From assembly GCA_041608535.1 (NCBI GenBank), contig JBFISM010000040.1, positions 1-26,066 on the forward strand: DNA of 26,066 bases, read 5' to 3'. Shown here piece by piece: positions 7,337 to 14,190 of the stretch. Both the position numbers and the translations under genes were made by a program. Below the pieces are notes generated by a model, which ran no database searches, was not told the origin of the DNA, and saw nothing but the letters and a program-made list of their open reading frames with translations. Within the stretch, counting starts at the first letter, position 1; every line of letters begins with the position of its first letter. This DNA is from JBFISM01 sp041608535 (GTDB lineage Bacteria; Actinomycetota; Acidimicrobiia; Spongiisociales; UBA5794).

Positions 7337-8485
7337 ATGACGCAGCGCCGGGCGCTCGTCGGCTTCGCTGTGGTGTTTGCGCTGCTGCTGGCCGTACCGC
7401 ACCTCGCCGACCGCCTCGACTTCCCCGGGTTCTACCTCACGTTCATGTTCTCTGCCTTCTTCTGGATCGCCCAGTCCTCCAGCTGGAACATGCTCACCGG
7501 ATACTCGGGCTACTTCTCGTTCGGACAGGGCGCCTGGTTCGGGGTCGGGGTGTACACCACCGCCGTGCTGGCAGGGAAGCAAGGCTGGGCTTTCCTCGCG
7601 GCGCTCCCGCTGGCCGGCATCGCTGCGCTCATCGTGGGACTGTTGCTCGGGCTCGTGGTGTTCCGGCTGCGCTCTCTGAGCGGAGAGATCTTTGCGCTCA
7701 CCACGCTGGCGGTGGCGTTCGTGCTCGGCTCGGTCGCCCGTATCTTCCCGGCGATCGATGGTGGACGCGGTGCCTTCATGACGAGCGTTCCGTTGCCGGA
7801 GTTTCTCGGCGAGTTCCGCCCGGCCATGTACCGAATGACCCTGGTGATCATGATGGCGACGGTTCTCACGGCGTATCTCGTCTACGAGTCGCGTCTCGGC
7901 TGGGGACTTTTCTCGATCCGGGACGACGAGCAGGTGGCGCAGGGTCTGGGGGTGCCCGTGTTCCGCTACAAGATGGCGGCGCTCGCCGGGAATGCGTTCT
8001 TCAGCGGCTTGATGGGCGGGGTGTGGGCTCTGCAGATCGGTTTCGTCACCGTGGAGGACGTGTTCAACATCAGGGTGCCGCTGTTCGTGATCCTCATGAG
8101 CGTGCTCGGAGGCACCAGCCACTGGATGGGCCCGGTCGTGGGCTCGGTGATCATCTTCACCATCCTCGATCGCTTCAACAGCGCCGGGTTCGAGGACTTC
8201 AACCAGCTGTTCATCGGCGGGTTGCTCATCGTGCTCGTGCTCGCCGTGCGCGAAGGCGTGTACGTCCGCCTGCGCAACCGCCCGCTGGCGACGCTGCTCG
8301 TGTTCGCCGGAACCATGCTCGTGCTGCTCGTCGTGAACGACTCCTCTATCGTGTGGAAATTCCTCTGGGCGACACTGGCCACGCTGGCGATGGCGCTCGT
8401 CCCGGATCGGCTGTGGACCTCCCTGTTCGGTCGCAACCGCCGGACAGACGAGGCCGATGCCGAGCCGGAGAAGGTGACCGCGTGA
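7337..8485 (+). CDS. livM: Branched-chain amino acid-type ABC transporter permease LivM with C-terminal extension
   Basis: 382-residue membrane permease partner of LivH. The core shows WNMLTGYSGYFSFGQGAWFGVGVYT (about residues 53-77) and SIRDDEQVAQGLGVPVFRYKMAALAGNAFFSG, the cytoplasmic coupling region of LivM. The usual end of the family falls near IVLVLAVREGVYVRLRN; here about 65 residues follow with two further hydrophobic segments (LATLLVFAGTMLVLLVV and WATLATLAMALV) and a charged tail. The extra segments are unusual but lie in one uninterrupted frame, and GTGA couples the stop to livG. The start at 7337 is inferred from the position of the first membrane segment; no strong Shine-Dalgarno is visible. 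Confidence 0.9.
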   Translation: MTQRRALVGFAVVFALLLAVPHLADRLDFPGFYLTFMFSAFFWIAQSSSWNMLTGYSGYFSFGQGAWFGVGVYTTAVLAGKQGWAFLAALPLAGIAALIVGLLLGLVVFRLRSLSGEIFALTTLAVAFVLGSVARIFPAIDGGRGAFMTSVPLPEFLGEFRPAMYRMTLVIMMATVLTAYLVYESRLGWGLFSIRDDEQVAQGLGVPVFRYKMAALAGNAFFSGLMGGVWALQIGFVTVEDVFNIRVPLFVILMSVLGGTSHWMGPVVGSVIIFTILDRFNSAGFEDFNQLFIGGLLIVLVLAVREGVYVRLRNRPLATLLVFAGTMLVLLVVNDSSIVWKFLWATLATLAMALVPDRLWTSLFGRNRRTDEADAEPEKVTA

Positions 8486-9207
8486 CACTTCTCGGGTGCA
8501 CCGGCGTCTGCAAGTCGTTTGGGGGCATCCGTGCGCTCGATCAGGTCGACATGTCGATCGATCGTGGCGAGATCCTGGGGCTCGTCGGGCCCAACGGATC
8601 GGGCAAGTCGACGCTCATCAACGTCCTGAGCGGCTTCTACCCGGCCGACGCTGGTGCCGTCGTGTTCGCCGGACAGAACATCCTCGATCTCGAGGCCCAC
8701 GAGATCGCCGCTGCGGGGATCGCTCGCACATTCCAGATCCCCCGTCCCTTCGGGACGATGACGACACGCGAGAACGTGGCAGTGAGCTACATGTTCGGGC
8801 ATGAGAAGCACTCGCTGTCGTCGGCCAGGGAGGCCGCCACCGAGTGGCTCGAGTTCACCGGCGTCGCCGATGTGGCCGACAGCCCCGTAGACGAGCTGAC
8901 TCTGCAGCAGCTCAAATTCCTCGAACTGGCGAGGGCGCTGGCCACCCAGCCCGATCTGCTGCTGCTCGACGAGGTGCTGGCCGGTCTCAACCCGTCGGAG
9001 ATAGACACGTCGGTCGAGATGATCCGCAGGATCCACGAGCGCGGCGTGACGATCGTGATCGTCGAACACGTCATGCGGGTCGTGATGAGTCTCTCGCATC
9101 GCATCGTGGTGCTCGACCAGGGCCGGCTGATCGCCGACGGCGAGCCGCAGACTGTGATGGCGGATGAAGCGGTCATCGCGGCTTACCTCGGTGGAAAGGG
9201 CGCCTGA
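8482..9207 (+). CDS. livG: ABC transporter ATP-binding protein LivG
   Basis: 241-residue cytosolic ATPase of the liv transporter. Walker A is GPNGSGKST (about residues 36-44). The LivG-specific GIARTFQIPRPFGTMTTREN region contains the Q-loop, Walker B is LLLLDEVLAGLNPSE, and the switch histidine is in IVIVEHVM. The ABC signature, normally LSGGQ-like or LAYGQ in LivG, reads ELTLQQLKFLELARAL, so its central glycines are missing, although the following helix is normal. The family tolerates some variation here; the heterodimer with LivF, whose signature is intact, would still have one canonical site. The GTG start overlaps the livM stop (GTGA) and its end overlaps livF (TGATG). Confidence 0.9.
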   Translation: MTLLGCTGVCKSFGGIRALDQVDMSIDRGEILGLVGPNGSGKSTLINVLSGFYPADAGAVVFAGQNILDLEAHEIAAAGIARTFQIPRPFGTMTTRENVAVSYMFGHEKHSLSSAREAATEWLEFTGVADVADSPVDELTLQQLKFLELARALATQPDLLLLDEVLAGLNPSEIDTSVEMIRRIHERGVTIVIVEHVMRVVMSLSHRIVVLDQGRLIADGEPQTVMADEAVIAAYLGGKGA

Positions 9208-9911
9208 TGCTCGAAGTGCGCGCCCTCAACGCCGGGTATGGCAGAGCGCAGGTGCTGCGCAACGTGTCCGTTGCGGTGGCGGATGGTGAGGTCGTGACCC
9301 TCCTGGGTCCCAACGGCGCCGGGAAGACGACACTCGTCAACGCGATTGCGGGTATCCGAGCACCGTGGTCGGGAACCATCGTCCTCGATGGCTCGGATCT
9401 GGCCGGGACAAAGCCCACGCTGATCAGCGAGCGCGGCATTGCAGTGGTGCCGGAGGGTCGCCGGATCTTCCCGGAGATGAGCGTCGTCGACAACCTGGAC
9501 ATCGGCGCCTACAACCGGCGAGCCCGCCCCAACCGCGATACCAACCGCGCTCGCGTCTTCGACATCTTCCCCCGGCTGGCCGAGCGGCGCGGCCAGCTCG
9601 CCGGCTCCATGTCAGGTGGCGAACAGCAGATGCTGGCGATTGCGCGCGCGCTGATGTCCGAGCCCTCCCTGCTGCTTCTCGACGAGCCCAGCCTCGGGCT
9701 GGCACCCATCATCGTTGAGGACATCTTCGACATCCTGCTCCGGCTCAACCGGGATGGTCTTTCCATACTCCTCGTCGAGCAGAACGCCATCGAGGCGCTC
9801 GATCTCGCTTCCCGCGGCTATGTGCTCGAGGAAGGGCGGATCGTGGGCGAAGGCACCTCGGCTGAGCTGCTCGCCGATGAACGGCTGCGCACCGCGTATC
9901 TCGGGCTGTGA
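9207..9911 (+). CDS. livF: ABC transporter ATP-binding protein LivF
   Basis: 234-residue ATPase, normal length for LivF. Walker A is GPNGAGKTT (about residues 34-42); VPEGRRIFPEMSVVDNL is a LivF hallmark; the signature is MSGGEQQMLAIARALM; Walker B is LLLLDEPSLGLAP; the switch histidine position is occupied by Q in ILLVEQNA, as in other LivF proteins. The ATG overlaps the livG stop by one base. It pairs with LivG to power the LivH/LivM permeases. The MFS gene follows after 27 bases and probably belongs to the same transcript. Confidence 0.93.
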   Translation: MLEVRALNAGYGRAQVLRNVSVAVADGEVVTLLGPNGAGKTTLVNAIAGIRAPWSGTIVLDGSDLAGTKPTLISERGIAVVPEGRRIFPEMSVVDNLDIGAYNRRARPNRDTNRARVFDIFPRLAERRGQLAGSMSGGEQQMLAIARALMSEPSLLLLDEPSLGLAPIIVEDIFDILLRLNRDGLSILLVEQNAIEALDLASRGYVLEEGRIVGEGTSAELLADERLRTAYLGL

Positions 9912-9938
9912 ACGTGTGATGCGGGATCTTCTCTGCCG

Positions 9939-11177
9939 ATGACACGCGACCGCCGGTGGAGTCTCGTGCGACCGTTGGGCACGGCAACGAGCGATCGCGA
10001 GAAGCTCGCCATTGCGATCGCAGCCGGCGCCATGGGCAACCTCGGGTTTGCGGTGACGTCACCGATCCTCCCCGATCTGGCCGAAGCGTTCGGGGTGAGT
10101 CGGGGAGCGATCGGTCTCGTGCAGGCGGCGGTTTCGGTGCCGGGCATCGTCTTCTCGCTCATCATCGGATATCTGGCAGACCGATTGGGACGGCGCCGGG
10201 TGGTGCTGGCCGGTCTGGCGATCTTCACCATCTTCGGACTCGCCGGCTTCTTCGCCAGGAGCTACTGGGGGCTGATCGGGGCCCGCTTCCTCCAGGGAAT
10301 CGGAACGTCCGGCATCCTCGGTGTGGGGATCGTCCTCATCGGCGACATCTTCACCGGCGAGGAGCGGACCAGGGCAATGGGACTCAACATCACCGGGATC
10401 ACGACCATGGCCATCCTGGGTCCGATCGCTTCGGGCACGCTGGCCACAGGAGGCACCTTCCGTCCCTTCCTCATCTTCCTGATCGGTATCCCCCTGTTCT
10501 TGTGGGTGACACGCATGCCGCCGGACGCACCACACGACGCAGTGGCTCCGCCGACACGCCATTTCGGCGATGCATTTCGATCGATGCGGGCTGCGGGTAC
10601 GTTGCTCGACTTCGCCGGTCTGCTGGCAGCGACACTGGCCGGCGTCTTCGTGCTGCATGGTGTGGGCCTCACCGTGTCCCCGATCTTTCTCGAGGCGGAG
10701 TTCGGCGTGCCCGTACGCACTCGCGGGTTCATCGTTGCCGGATTCCAGGTCGGCATCATCGTCGTTGCCGCGAGGATCACACGGATCCGGGCGACCATCG
10801 GTGGCGCCAACACGATGACTTTGGCATTCCTGCTGATGGCCGCCGGGACGGCGGTGGGGGCGGCCAGCAGCGGCGAGTGGGGTGTGCTGGTGGGGCTGTT
10901 CGTTGCGGGGATGGGATTCGGTCTGTTCGTCCCGGTGGCGCAATCGTTCGCCGCTCTCGTCGGCACGGATCGCTTTCGGGGGGTATCGGTGCTCATGTGG
11001 GTAGCCGTGATCCGGGTCGCCCAGGTGCTGGGACCACCCACCGGAAGCTTCCTCGCCGACGGGGCGGGACCTCGATCGGCGTTCTGGGCATCGGCGGTGG
11101 GGATGGCCATCATCGCCGCAGCGTGGCGACCACTGCGCACCCTGGTGCACAGATCGCCGCTGCCGTCGACGGACTGA
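9939..11177 (+). CDS. Major facilitator superfamily transporter (12-TM, drug/metabolite type)
   Basis: 412-residue MFS protein. The conserved motif A between TM2 and TM3 is GYLADRLGRRRVVLAG (about residues 77-92), the N-terminal half has the PILPDLAEAF motif after TM1, and GARFLQGIGTSGI in TM4 resembles the DHA1 group. About twelve hydrophobic segments are visible, split by a short central loop (about residues 190-210). The ATG at 9939 lacks a good Shine-Dalgarno, consistent with coupling to livF. Position at the end of the liv operon suggests export or import of a compound linked to the transported substrate, but it may be an independent efflux pump. It converges with the DoxX-like gene, only 9 bp apart. 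Confidence 0.88.
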   Translation: MTRDRRWSLVRPLGTATSDREKLAIAIAAGAMGNLGFAVTSPILPDLAEAFGVSRGAIGLVQAAVSVPGIVFSLIIGYLADRLGRRRVVLAGLAIFTIFGLAGFFARSYWGLIGARFLQGIGTSGILGVGIVLIGDIFTGEERTRAMGLNITGITTMAILGPIASGTLATGGTFRPFLIFLIGIPLFLWVTRMPPDAPHDAVAPPTRHFGDAFRSMRAAGTLLDFAGLLAATLAGVFVLHGVGLTVSPIFLEAEFGVPVRTRGFIVAGFQVGIIVVAARITRIRATIGGANTMTLAFLLMAAGTAVGAASSGEWGVLVGLFVAGMGFGLFVPVAQSFAALVGTDRFRGVSVLMWVAVIRVAQVLGPPTGSFLADGAGPRSAFWASAVGMAIIAAAWRPLRTLVHRSPLPSTD

Positions 11178-11186
11178 TTGTCTGCT

Positions 11187-11663
11187 TCAGGAGTGCGTGA
11201 AACTGGACGCGACGTCCTCGGTCGACGAGGCCGACTCCCCACGGCGCCGGACCGTCGCCCCCACCACCATTCCCGCAGACAGCAGCACCAGGTTCTTCAC
11301 CACGAACTCCCCTTCCACGGTCAGCAGCAGCGGGTTGCCGTCCCGAAACGCCACCTCGGGAAGAACGACCATGACGAGAAAGGTGCCGAGCATCTGCAAC
11401 GCGAACAGCGCCAGCACGGGGCGCAGCAACACCCGGAACAGCAGCCCGAGCCCGACGACCACTTCGACCACGCCGAGGGTCGGGACGAACCAATCGGGGT
11501 CGACCCAATAGACGGTGTTGCCCACCAAATCCGTCACCGGGGTGACATCGAAGATCTTGAGCGCACCAAACCAGATGAAGACGATCGCGACCGATATGCG
11601 CAGCGTCGGGATGCTCCAGCGACGCAGGAAGCCAACGACCTGCTCATCAAGTCGCTCGATCAT
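11187..11663 (-). CDS. DoxX-like / DUF417-like small integral membrane protein
   Basis: 158 residues with about four hydrophobic segments: ISVAIVFIWFGALKIFDV, TLGVVEVVVGLGLLFRVLL, FALQMLGTFLVMVVL and KNLVLLSAGMVVGATV. The FIWFGALKIFDV first helix, the VVEVVVGLGLL helix and the final KNLVLLSAGMVV helix are the pattern of the DoxX/DUF417 (YkgB/RclC) superfamily, whose members are linked to redox or oxidant stress in several bacteria. The ATG at 11661-11663 lacks a Shine-Dalgarno but has a TAACCT box exactly 6 bases upstream, so the mRNA may be leaderless. It lies upstream of nothing on its strand and converges with the MFS gene. Molecular function is not known. Confidence 0.75.
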   Translation of the reverse strand: MIERLDEQVVGFLRRWSIPTLRISVAIVFIWFGALKIFDVTPVTDLVGNTVYWVDPDWFVPTLGVVEVVVGLGLLFRVLLRPVLALFALQMLGTFLVMVVLPEVAFRDGNPLLLTVEGEFVVKNLVLLSAGMVVGATVRRRGESASSTEDVASSFTHS

Positions 11664-11669
11664 GAGCTG

Positions 11670-11675
11670 AGGTTA
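11670..11675 (-). promoter_or_regulatory. Candidate -10 box of a leaderless promoter for the DoxX-like gene
   Basis: On the minus strand TAACCT fits the actinobacterial TANNNT -10 pattern and ends 6 bases before the ATG at 11663, so transcription would start at or next to the start codon. The same spacing occurs for the repressor (13883) and rhodanese (14191) genes. No clear -35 was identified. Confidence 0.4.
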
Positions 11676-11715
11676 TGCACCGCTGGTCACTACGACAATC
11701 CGCAGGCGTCCGGGC

Positions 11716-12846
11716 TCAGTACCGCAGCTGCGCCCCAATGACGGCATCGTCGACCAGCTCATCGACGACGCCGAGATCGGCTCCCGTGACCGCAGCTTCC
11801 CGGATCGCAGCATCCATGAGATCGACGTCCCAAGGCTGGTACTCGTCGTGCTGCTCGATCTCCAAGGAGGCTACGTCGTACACGCCCCAGACCGGTGGTG
11901 CGTCGGAGGTGACCAGCAACCGTGCGATGCGACCCGCAATCGCAGCCTGCAGAACCTGGTCGAGCGCCGTAAGCGCGCTACCGGTGCCGAGCGCACTGCG
12001 CATCGCCTCGACTCGCTGGTCTCGGCGGGTTGCCGCCAGCTTCTCCAGTGCCGGACCGACCAACGACTCCAGTGCCGGCACATCGATGCCGTGGGGGCTG
12101 CCTTCGACCACGGCCGCAATGGGACCGTCGTGGACCGTGCGGAAGTGCGCAGCGACCCGCTCGGTGGCGACAACCACCAGCGCATCGGTCTCATCGACAG
12201 GGAGTGATCCCGAAACGGCCCGCACGAAACGATCCCGGTCGGCATCCTCGTAGCCCGACGGGTCATGACCGTGGAACGCCTGGGCGATCCCGCCGCTGGT
12301 CGTTGGGTGCGATTGGAGCTGATCCGTACGATCGAGGAACCAGTTGACATCCTCCATCGATTCCGGACCGTCGTACTCGGCCCGGTGCAGCCGGCCGCCA
12401 TGCGAACGAAACAGCCTGACGTCACCGAGTGAGAGGGCGAGCACCCCGGCCGTTGTGGATTGGAGCGACGCGAGCAATGGTCGAATCTGGAAGCGATCGG
12501 ACACGTAGACCTGTTCCTCCGGGGCAGCCGTGAGCCGGTATGCCGCCACTGCGGCGGGAGAAGCGAACACGGCGAGGCCGGGACCCTGTCGACGCCAGAA
12601 ATCGCTGGTGTGGGTGAAGCTGTCCAGGCTCTCGTCGAGCCACCTGGCGTGATGCAGACCCAGCGATGTCAGCCCATCGTGGGCGCGACGGACGAGATTG
12701 GAGAGACGTATCGGATCCTGCTGGGTCTCGCGTCCGGTCTGATGCGTCGGCAGGAAGATCGAAACGCTGGGACGATCCCTGTGCGTTGCGATGGCGTCGA
12801 AATCGTCGTTGTCGAGATCACGGAGATCGGTCGTTCTCACAGCCAT
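11716..12846 (-). CDS. eRF1-like bacterial release-factor family protein (baeRF, probably family 3)
   Basis: 376-residue protein of the bacterial archaeo-eukaryotic release factor 1-like (baeRF) group. The N-terminal segment RPSVSIFLPTHQTGRETQQDPIRLSNLV (about residues 25-52) matches what I know of baeRF family 3. The middle holds an RNase H-like-fold stretch (GVLALSLGDVRLFR), and the C-terminal part resembles the L7Ae/eRF1 domain 3 region (ALDQVLQAAIAGRIARLLVTSDAPPVWG). baeRFs are proposed to act in ribosome rescue or dormancy; no classic GGQ is evident to me here. I place the start at the ATG 12844-12846 because AAGGA lies at good spacing upstream, rather than at 12870, which lacks a ribosome binding site. 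Confidence 0.78.
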   Translation of the reverse strand: MAVRTTDLRDLDNDDFDAIATHRDRPSVSIFLPTHQTGRETQQDPIRLSNLVRRAHDGLTSLGLHHARWLDESLDSFTHTSDFWRRQGPGLAVFASPAAVAAYRLTAAPEEQVYVSDRFQIRPLLASLQSTTAGVLALSLGDVRLFRSHGGRLHRAEYDGPESMEDVNWFLDRTDQLQSHPTTSGGIAQAFHGHDPSGYEDADRDRFVRAVSGSLPVDETDALVVVATERVAAHFRTVHDGPIAAVVEGSPHGIDVPALESLVGPALEKLAATRRDQRVEAMRSALGTGSALTALDQVLQAAIAGRIARLLVTSDAPPVWGVYDVASLEIEQHDEYQPWDVDLMDAAIREAAVTGADLGVVDELVDDAVIGAQLRY

Positions 12847-13028
12847 GCGGGTCCTTACCCTCGGGAACATTGAAAAGGCTCATAGTCGTACGTGTGGTCG
12901 TAGATGTGGATGCTGCCCCACAGCGGCCCCACCACCCCCGGTCGCGGTGGGATGTGCAAGTTGTCATCCACCCACGTTGGCCCGCAGAAACCGCCCGAAC
13001 CAGGATCCACCGTCGTCAGCAGCATTCT

Positions 13029-13142
13029 GGTACGTACGGGATGGTCGGTAGCCGCATCTTGCAGTCCGGCGGGCGGGTGCGCTGGAGCGAAGCCTACGCC
13101 CGGTTCGGGCTCGGCGAGGTGTGCACGAGCCCGCCGGAGGTA
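13029..13142 (+). pseudogene. Decayed 3' fragment of a paralogue of the tandem-HTH gene
   Basis: Read in one frame this stretch gives TYGMVGSRILQSGGRVR, then EAYARF and later TSPPEV. Over 38 ungapped residues it matches positions 78-115 of the HTH protein at 13435-13791 at 24 residues, including TYG, VGSRI, EAYARF and PP. Upstream of the match the frame has no similarity to the first HTH repeat, there is no start codon with a ribosome binding site, and downstream the frame runs on past the expected stop. It is best read as the remnant of a second copy that lost its 5' two thirds. Confidence 0.65.
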
Positions 13143-13383
13143 GCCGGGACCCGCGCCTCCCGACATCCGAGACGGCACCGGCGCCGACCGGTGCTTGTGT
13201 CCTGCGTCGGCCATGTGTGCCACCGTACCGGGAGCGAGACCAGCTCCACCAGAGGCGTTTGCCCGTTCGCACCGCTCGGGCCGACCGCTCGGACTCTCCC
13301 CGATGGAAGACCTCGTGACTCACATGAGAGACAGATCTGCTGGGGATCGGGCGATTCTCCTCGATCGCCGGTCTATATGCGCA

Positions 13384-13395
13384 ACCCCTGGGGGT
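13384..13395. promoter_or_regulatory. Candidate third CsoR/CstR-type operator half-palindrome upstream of the HTH gene
   Basis: ACCCC-TG-GGGGT is a perfect 5-bp inverted repeat with a 2-base centre, the same core as the two stronger operators at 13858-13873 and 14161-14182 but without the flanking AT/TAT arms. It lies 40 bases before the GTG start of the tandem-HTH gene and just after a CTATAT that could be a -10 box. The match is short, so it may be chance in GC-rich DNA. Confidence 0.35.
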
Positions 13396-13434
13396 GCATC
13401 TGTATCCTGTGGTGATCCGATCTGAGGAGAACAC

Positions 13435-13791
13435 GTGCCTTCCACCGAAGACCTGCGTCCGATCGAGCGCGCGGTGCGGCGTATGTCCGGGGAGGGGATG
13501 TCGACGAGCGAAATCGCCGTCAAGCTCCGCAAGCGCCCCCGGACGATCGAGCTGATCGAGTGGTGCGCCCAGAAGCGCCTCGATGGCGAGATGGCGAAGG
13601 CTCCCACCCACGGTGGACCGCTGACCCCACTAGAGCGCTCGATCCTGCGCCGGCTCGAGCAAGGCGACACGTACGGGGTGGTGGGTAGCCGCATCATGCG
13701 CAGCGGCGCTCAGGTGCGCCGTCTCGAGGCCTATGCCCGCTTCAAGCTCGACGGGGTGTGGACGGCGCCGCCGATCGTGCGCCCTGTCTGA
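13435..13791 (+). CDS. Small protein with two tandem helix-turn-helix-like repeats, function unknown
   Basis: 118 residues consisting of two 45-residue repeats: residues 7-51 (beginning LRPIERAVRRM, ending QKRLDG) and 63-107 (beginning LTPLERSILRRL, ending ARFKLDG), joined by an 11-residue linker. Each has the length and hydrophobic spacing of a LuxR/sigma-70-region-4-like HTH; STSEIAVKLRKRPRTIELIEW resembles the turn and recognition helix of the first. It is probably a DNA-binding protein, but I do not recognise a named family. The GTG start at 13435 has GAGGAG seven bases upstream. A fragment of a paralogue lies about 300 bases upstream, and a long inverted repeat follows the stop by 9 bases. 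Confidence 0.7.
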   Translation: MPSTEDLRPIERAVRRMSGEGMSTSEIAVKLRKRPRTIELIEWCAQKRLDGEMAKAPTHGGPLTPLERSILRRLEQGDTYGVVGSRIMRSGAQVRRLEAYARFKLDGVWTAPPIVRPV

Positions 13792-13800
13792 GGCGGGTTC

Positions 13801-13851
13801 CGTCGAGTGTGCTTACACGCCGCGTAATCGAGGCTGTAAGCACACTCGACG
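13801..13851. repeat. Perfect 17-bp inverted repeat (long hairpin) between the HTH gene and the repressor gene
   Basis: CGTCGAGTGTGCTTACA (13801-13817) and TGTAAGCACACTCGACG (13835-13851) are exact reverse complements around a 17-base loop that itself begins and ends CGCC/GGC. In RNA this would be a very stable stem. It starts 9 bases after the HTH gene stop, so it may act as a terminator, but no T-run follows on either strand. It also abuts the promoter of the repressor gene, so it could be an operator or a small dispersed repeat element. I saw no second copy in the window. Confidence 0.8.
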
Positions 13852-13857
13852 CAAGAT

Positions 13858-13873
13858 ATACCCCACGGGGTAT
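13858..13873. promoter_or_regulatory. CsoR/CstR-type operator overlapping the leaderless promoter of the repressor gene
   Basis: ATACCCC-AC-GGGGTAT is an inverted repeat of 7 bp with a 2-base centre. The -10 box TATCAT (13871-13876) overlaps its right arm and ends 6 bases before the repressor ATG at 13883, which has no Shine-Dalgarno. CsoR-family repressors bind G/C-tract palindromes with AT flanks of this form, so autoregulation is the natural reading. Confidence 0.75.
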
Positions 13874-13882
13874 CATCGTCAC

Positions 13883-14152
13883 ATGGAATTCGACGCAAAC
13901 AAGCGTGACGAGATCCTGAAGCGCCTCCGCAGGGTGGAAGGCCAAGTCCGTGGGATTCACGCGATGATCGAGGACGACCGTGAGTGCGCCGACGTGGTCA
14001 CCCAGTTCGCCGCGGCAACCCACGCACTAGAGCAGGCGAGCTTCAAGTATTTCGCCGCCGCCCTCGCCGAGTGTGCGCTCGATCCGGATCGGGCCGCCGA
14101 CAACGGTTACACCCCGGAGCGCCTCGAGAAGCTGTTTCTCCGTCTGGCGTAG
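13883..14152 (+). CDS. CsoR/CstR (DUF156) family thiol- or metal-sensing transcriptional repressor, CstR-like residue pattern
   Basis: 89-residue all-helical repressor. KRLRRVEGQVRGIHAMIEDDRECADVV is the conserved N-terminal half of the family. Cysteines C35 and C64 are separated by 29 residues, as C36/C65 of CsoR and C31/C60 of CstR. The copper-ligand histidine of CsoR, four residues before the second cysteine, is alanine here (A60), which argues against Cu(I) sensing and for persulfide sensing as in CstR. The gene looks leaderless, with an operator over its -10 box, and a rhodanese operon with the same kind of operator follows. RcnR- or FrmR-type sensing is less likely from the residues. 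The family is firm; the CstR role is inference. Confidence 0.85.
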   Translation: MEFDANKRDEILKRLRRVEGQVRGIHAMIEDDRECADVVTQFAAATHALEQASFKYFAAALAECALDPDRAADNGYTPERLEKLFLRLA

Positions 14153-14155
14153 TCC

Positions 14156-14184
14156 TTGTGCATATACCCCCGGGGGTATATGAT
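14156..14184 (+). promoter_or_regulatory. Leaderless promoter with 22-bp perfect operator palindrome for the rhodanese operon
   Basis: The -35 TTGTGC (14156-14161) and -10 TATGAT (14179-14184) are 17 bases apart, and the -10 ends exactly 6 bases before the ATG at 14191. The operator fills the spacer and part of the -10: CATATACCCCC at 14161-14171 and its exact complement at 14172-14182 make a perfect 22-bp palindrome. A repressor bound here would block RNA polymerase directly. The core matches the operator of the neighbouring CstR-like gene. Confidence 0.8.
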
Positions 14185-14190
14185 TGCACC

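Larger units (their letters stand above)
12847..13434. other. 588-base region without an intact gene
   Basis: Upstream region shared by the baeRF gene (minus) and the tandem-HTH gene (plus). It contains a decayed fragment homologous to the end of the HTH gene (13029-13142), a 6-bp stem-loop GGCGAT/ATCGCC (13350-13355 with 13364-13369), an AT-rich CTATAT (13373-13378) that could be a -10 box, an ACCCC-TG-GGGGT palindrome (13384-13395) and a TATCCT (13403-13408). Open frames crossing it on both strands have no recognisable domains or ribosome binding sites. Confidence 0.6.

Noticed and set aside
7304..8488. 394-codon open frame on the minus strand opposite livM
   Set aside because: Low-complexity His/Glu/Arg-rich antisense shadow of a membrane protein gene; no ribosome binding site or domain.
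12855..13223. 122-codon minus-strand open frame in the gap before the HTH gene, with an aromatic-rich C-terminal end
   Set aside because: Overlaps the baeRF start region, crosses the decayed HTH fragment in antisense, and has no ribosome binding site or known domain.
13803..13851. Inverted repeat as the end of an insertion sequence
   Set aside because: Arms are adjacent with a 17-base loop, there is no transposase between or beside them, and no target duplication was seen.
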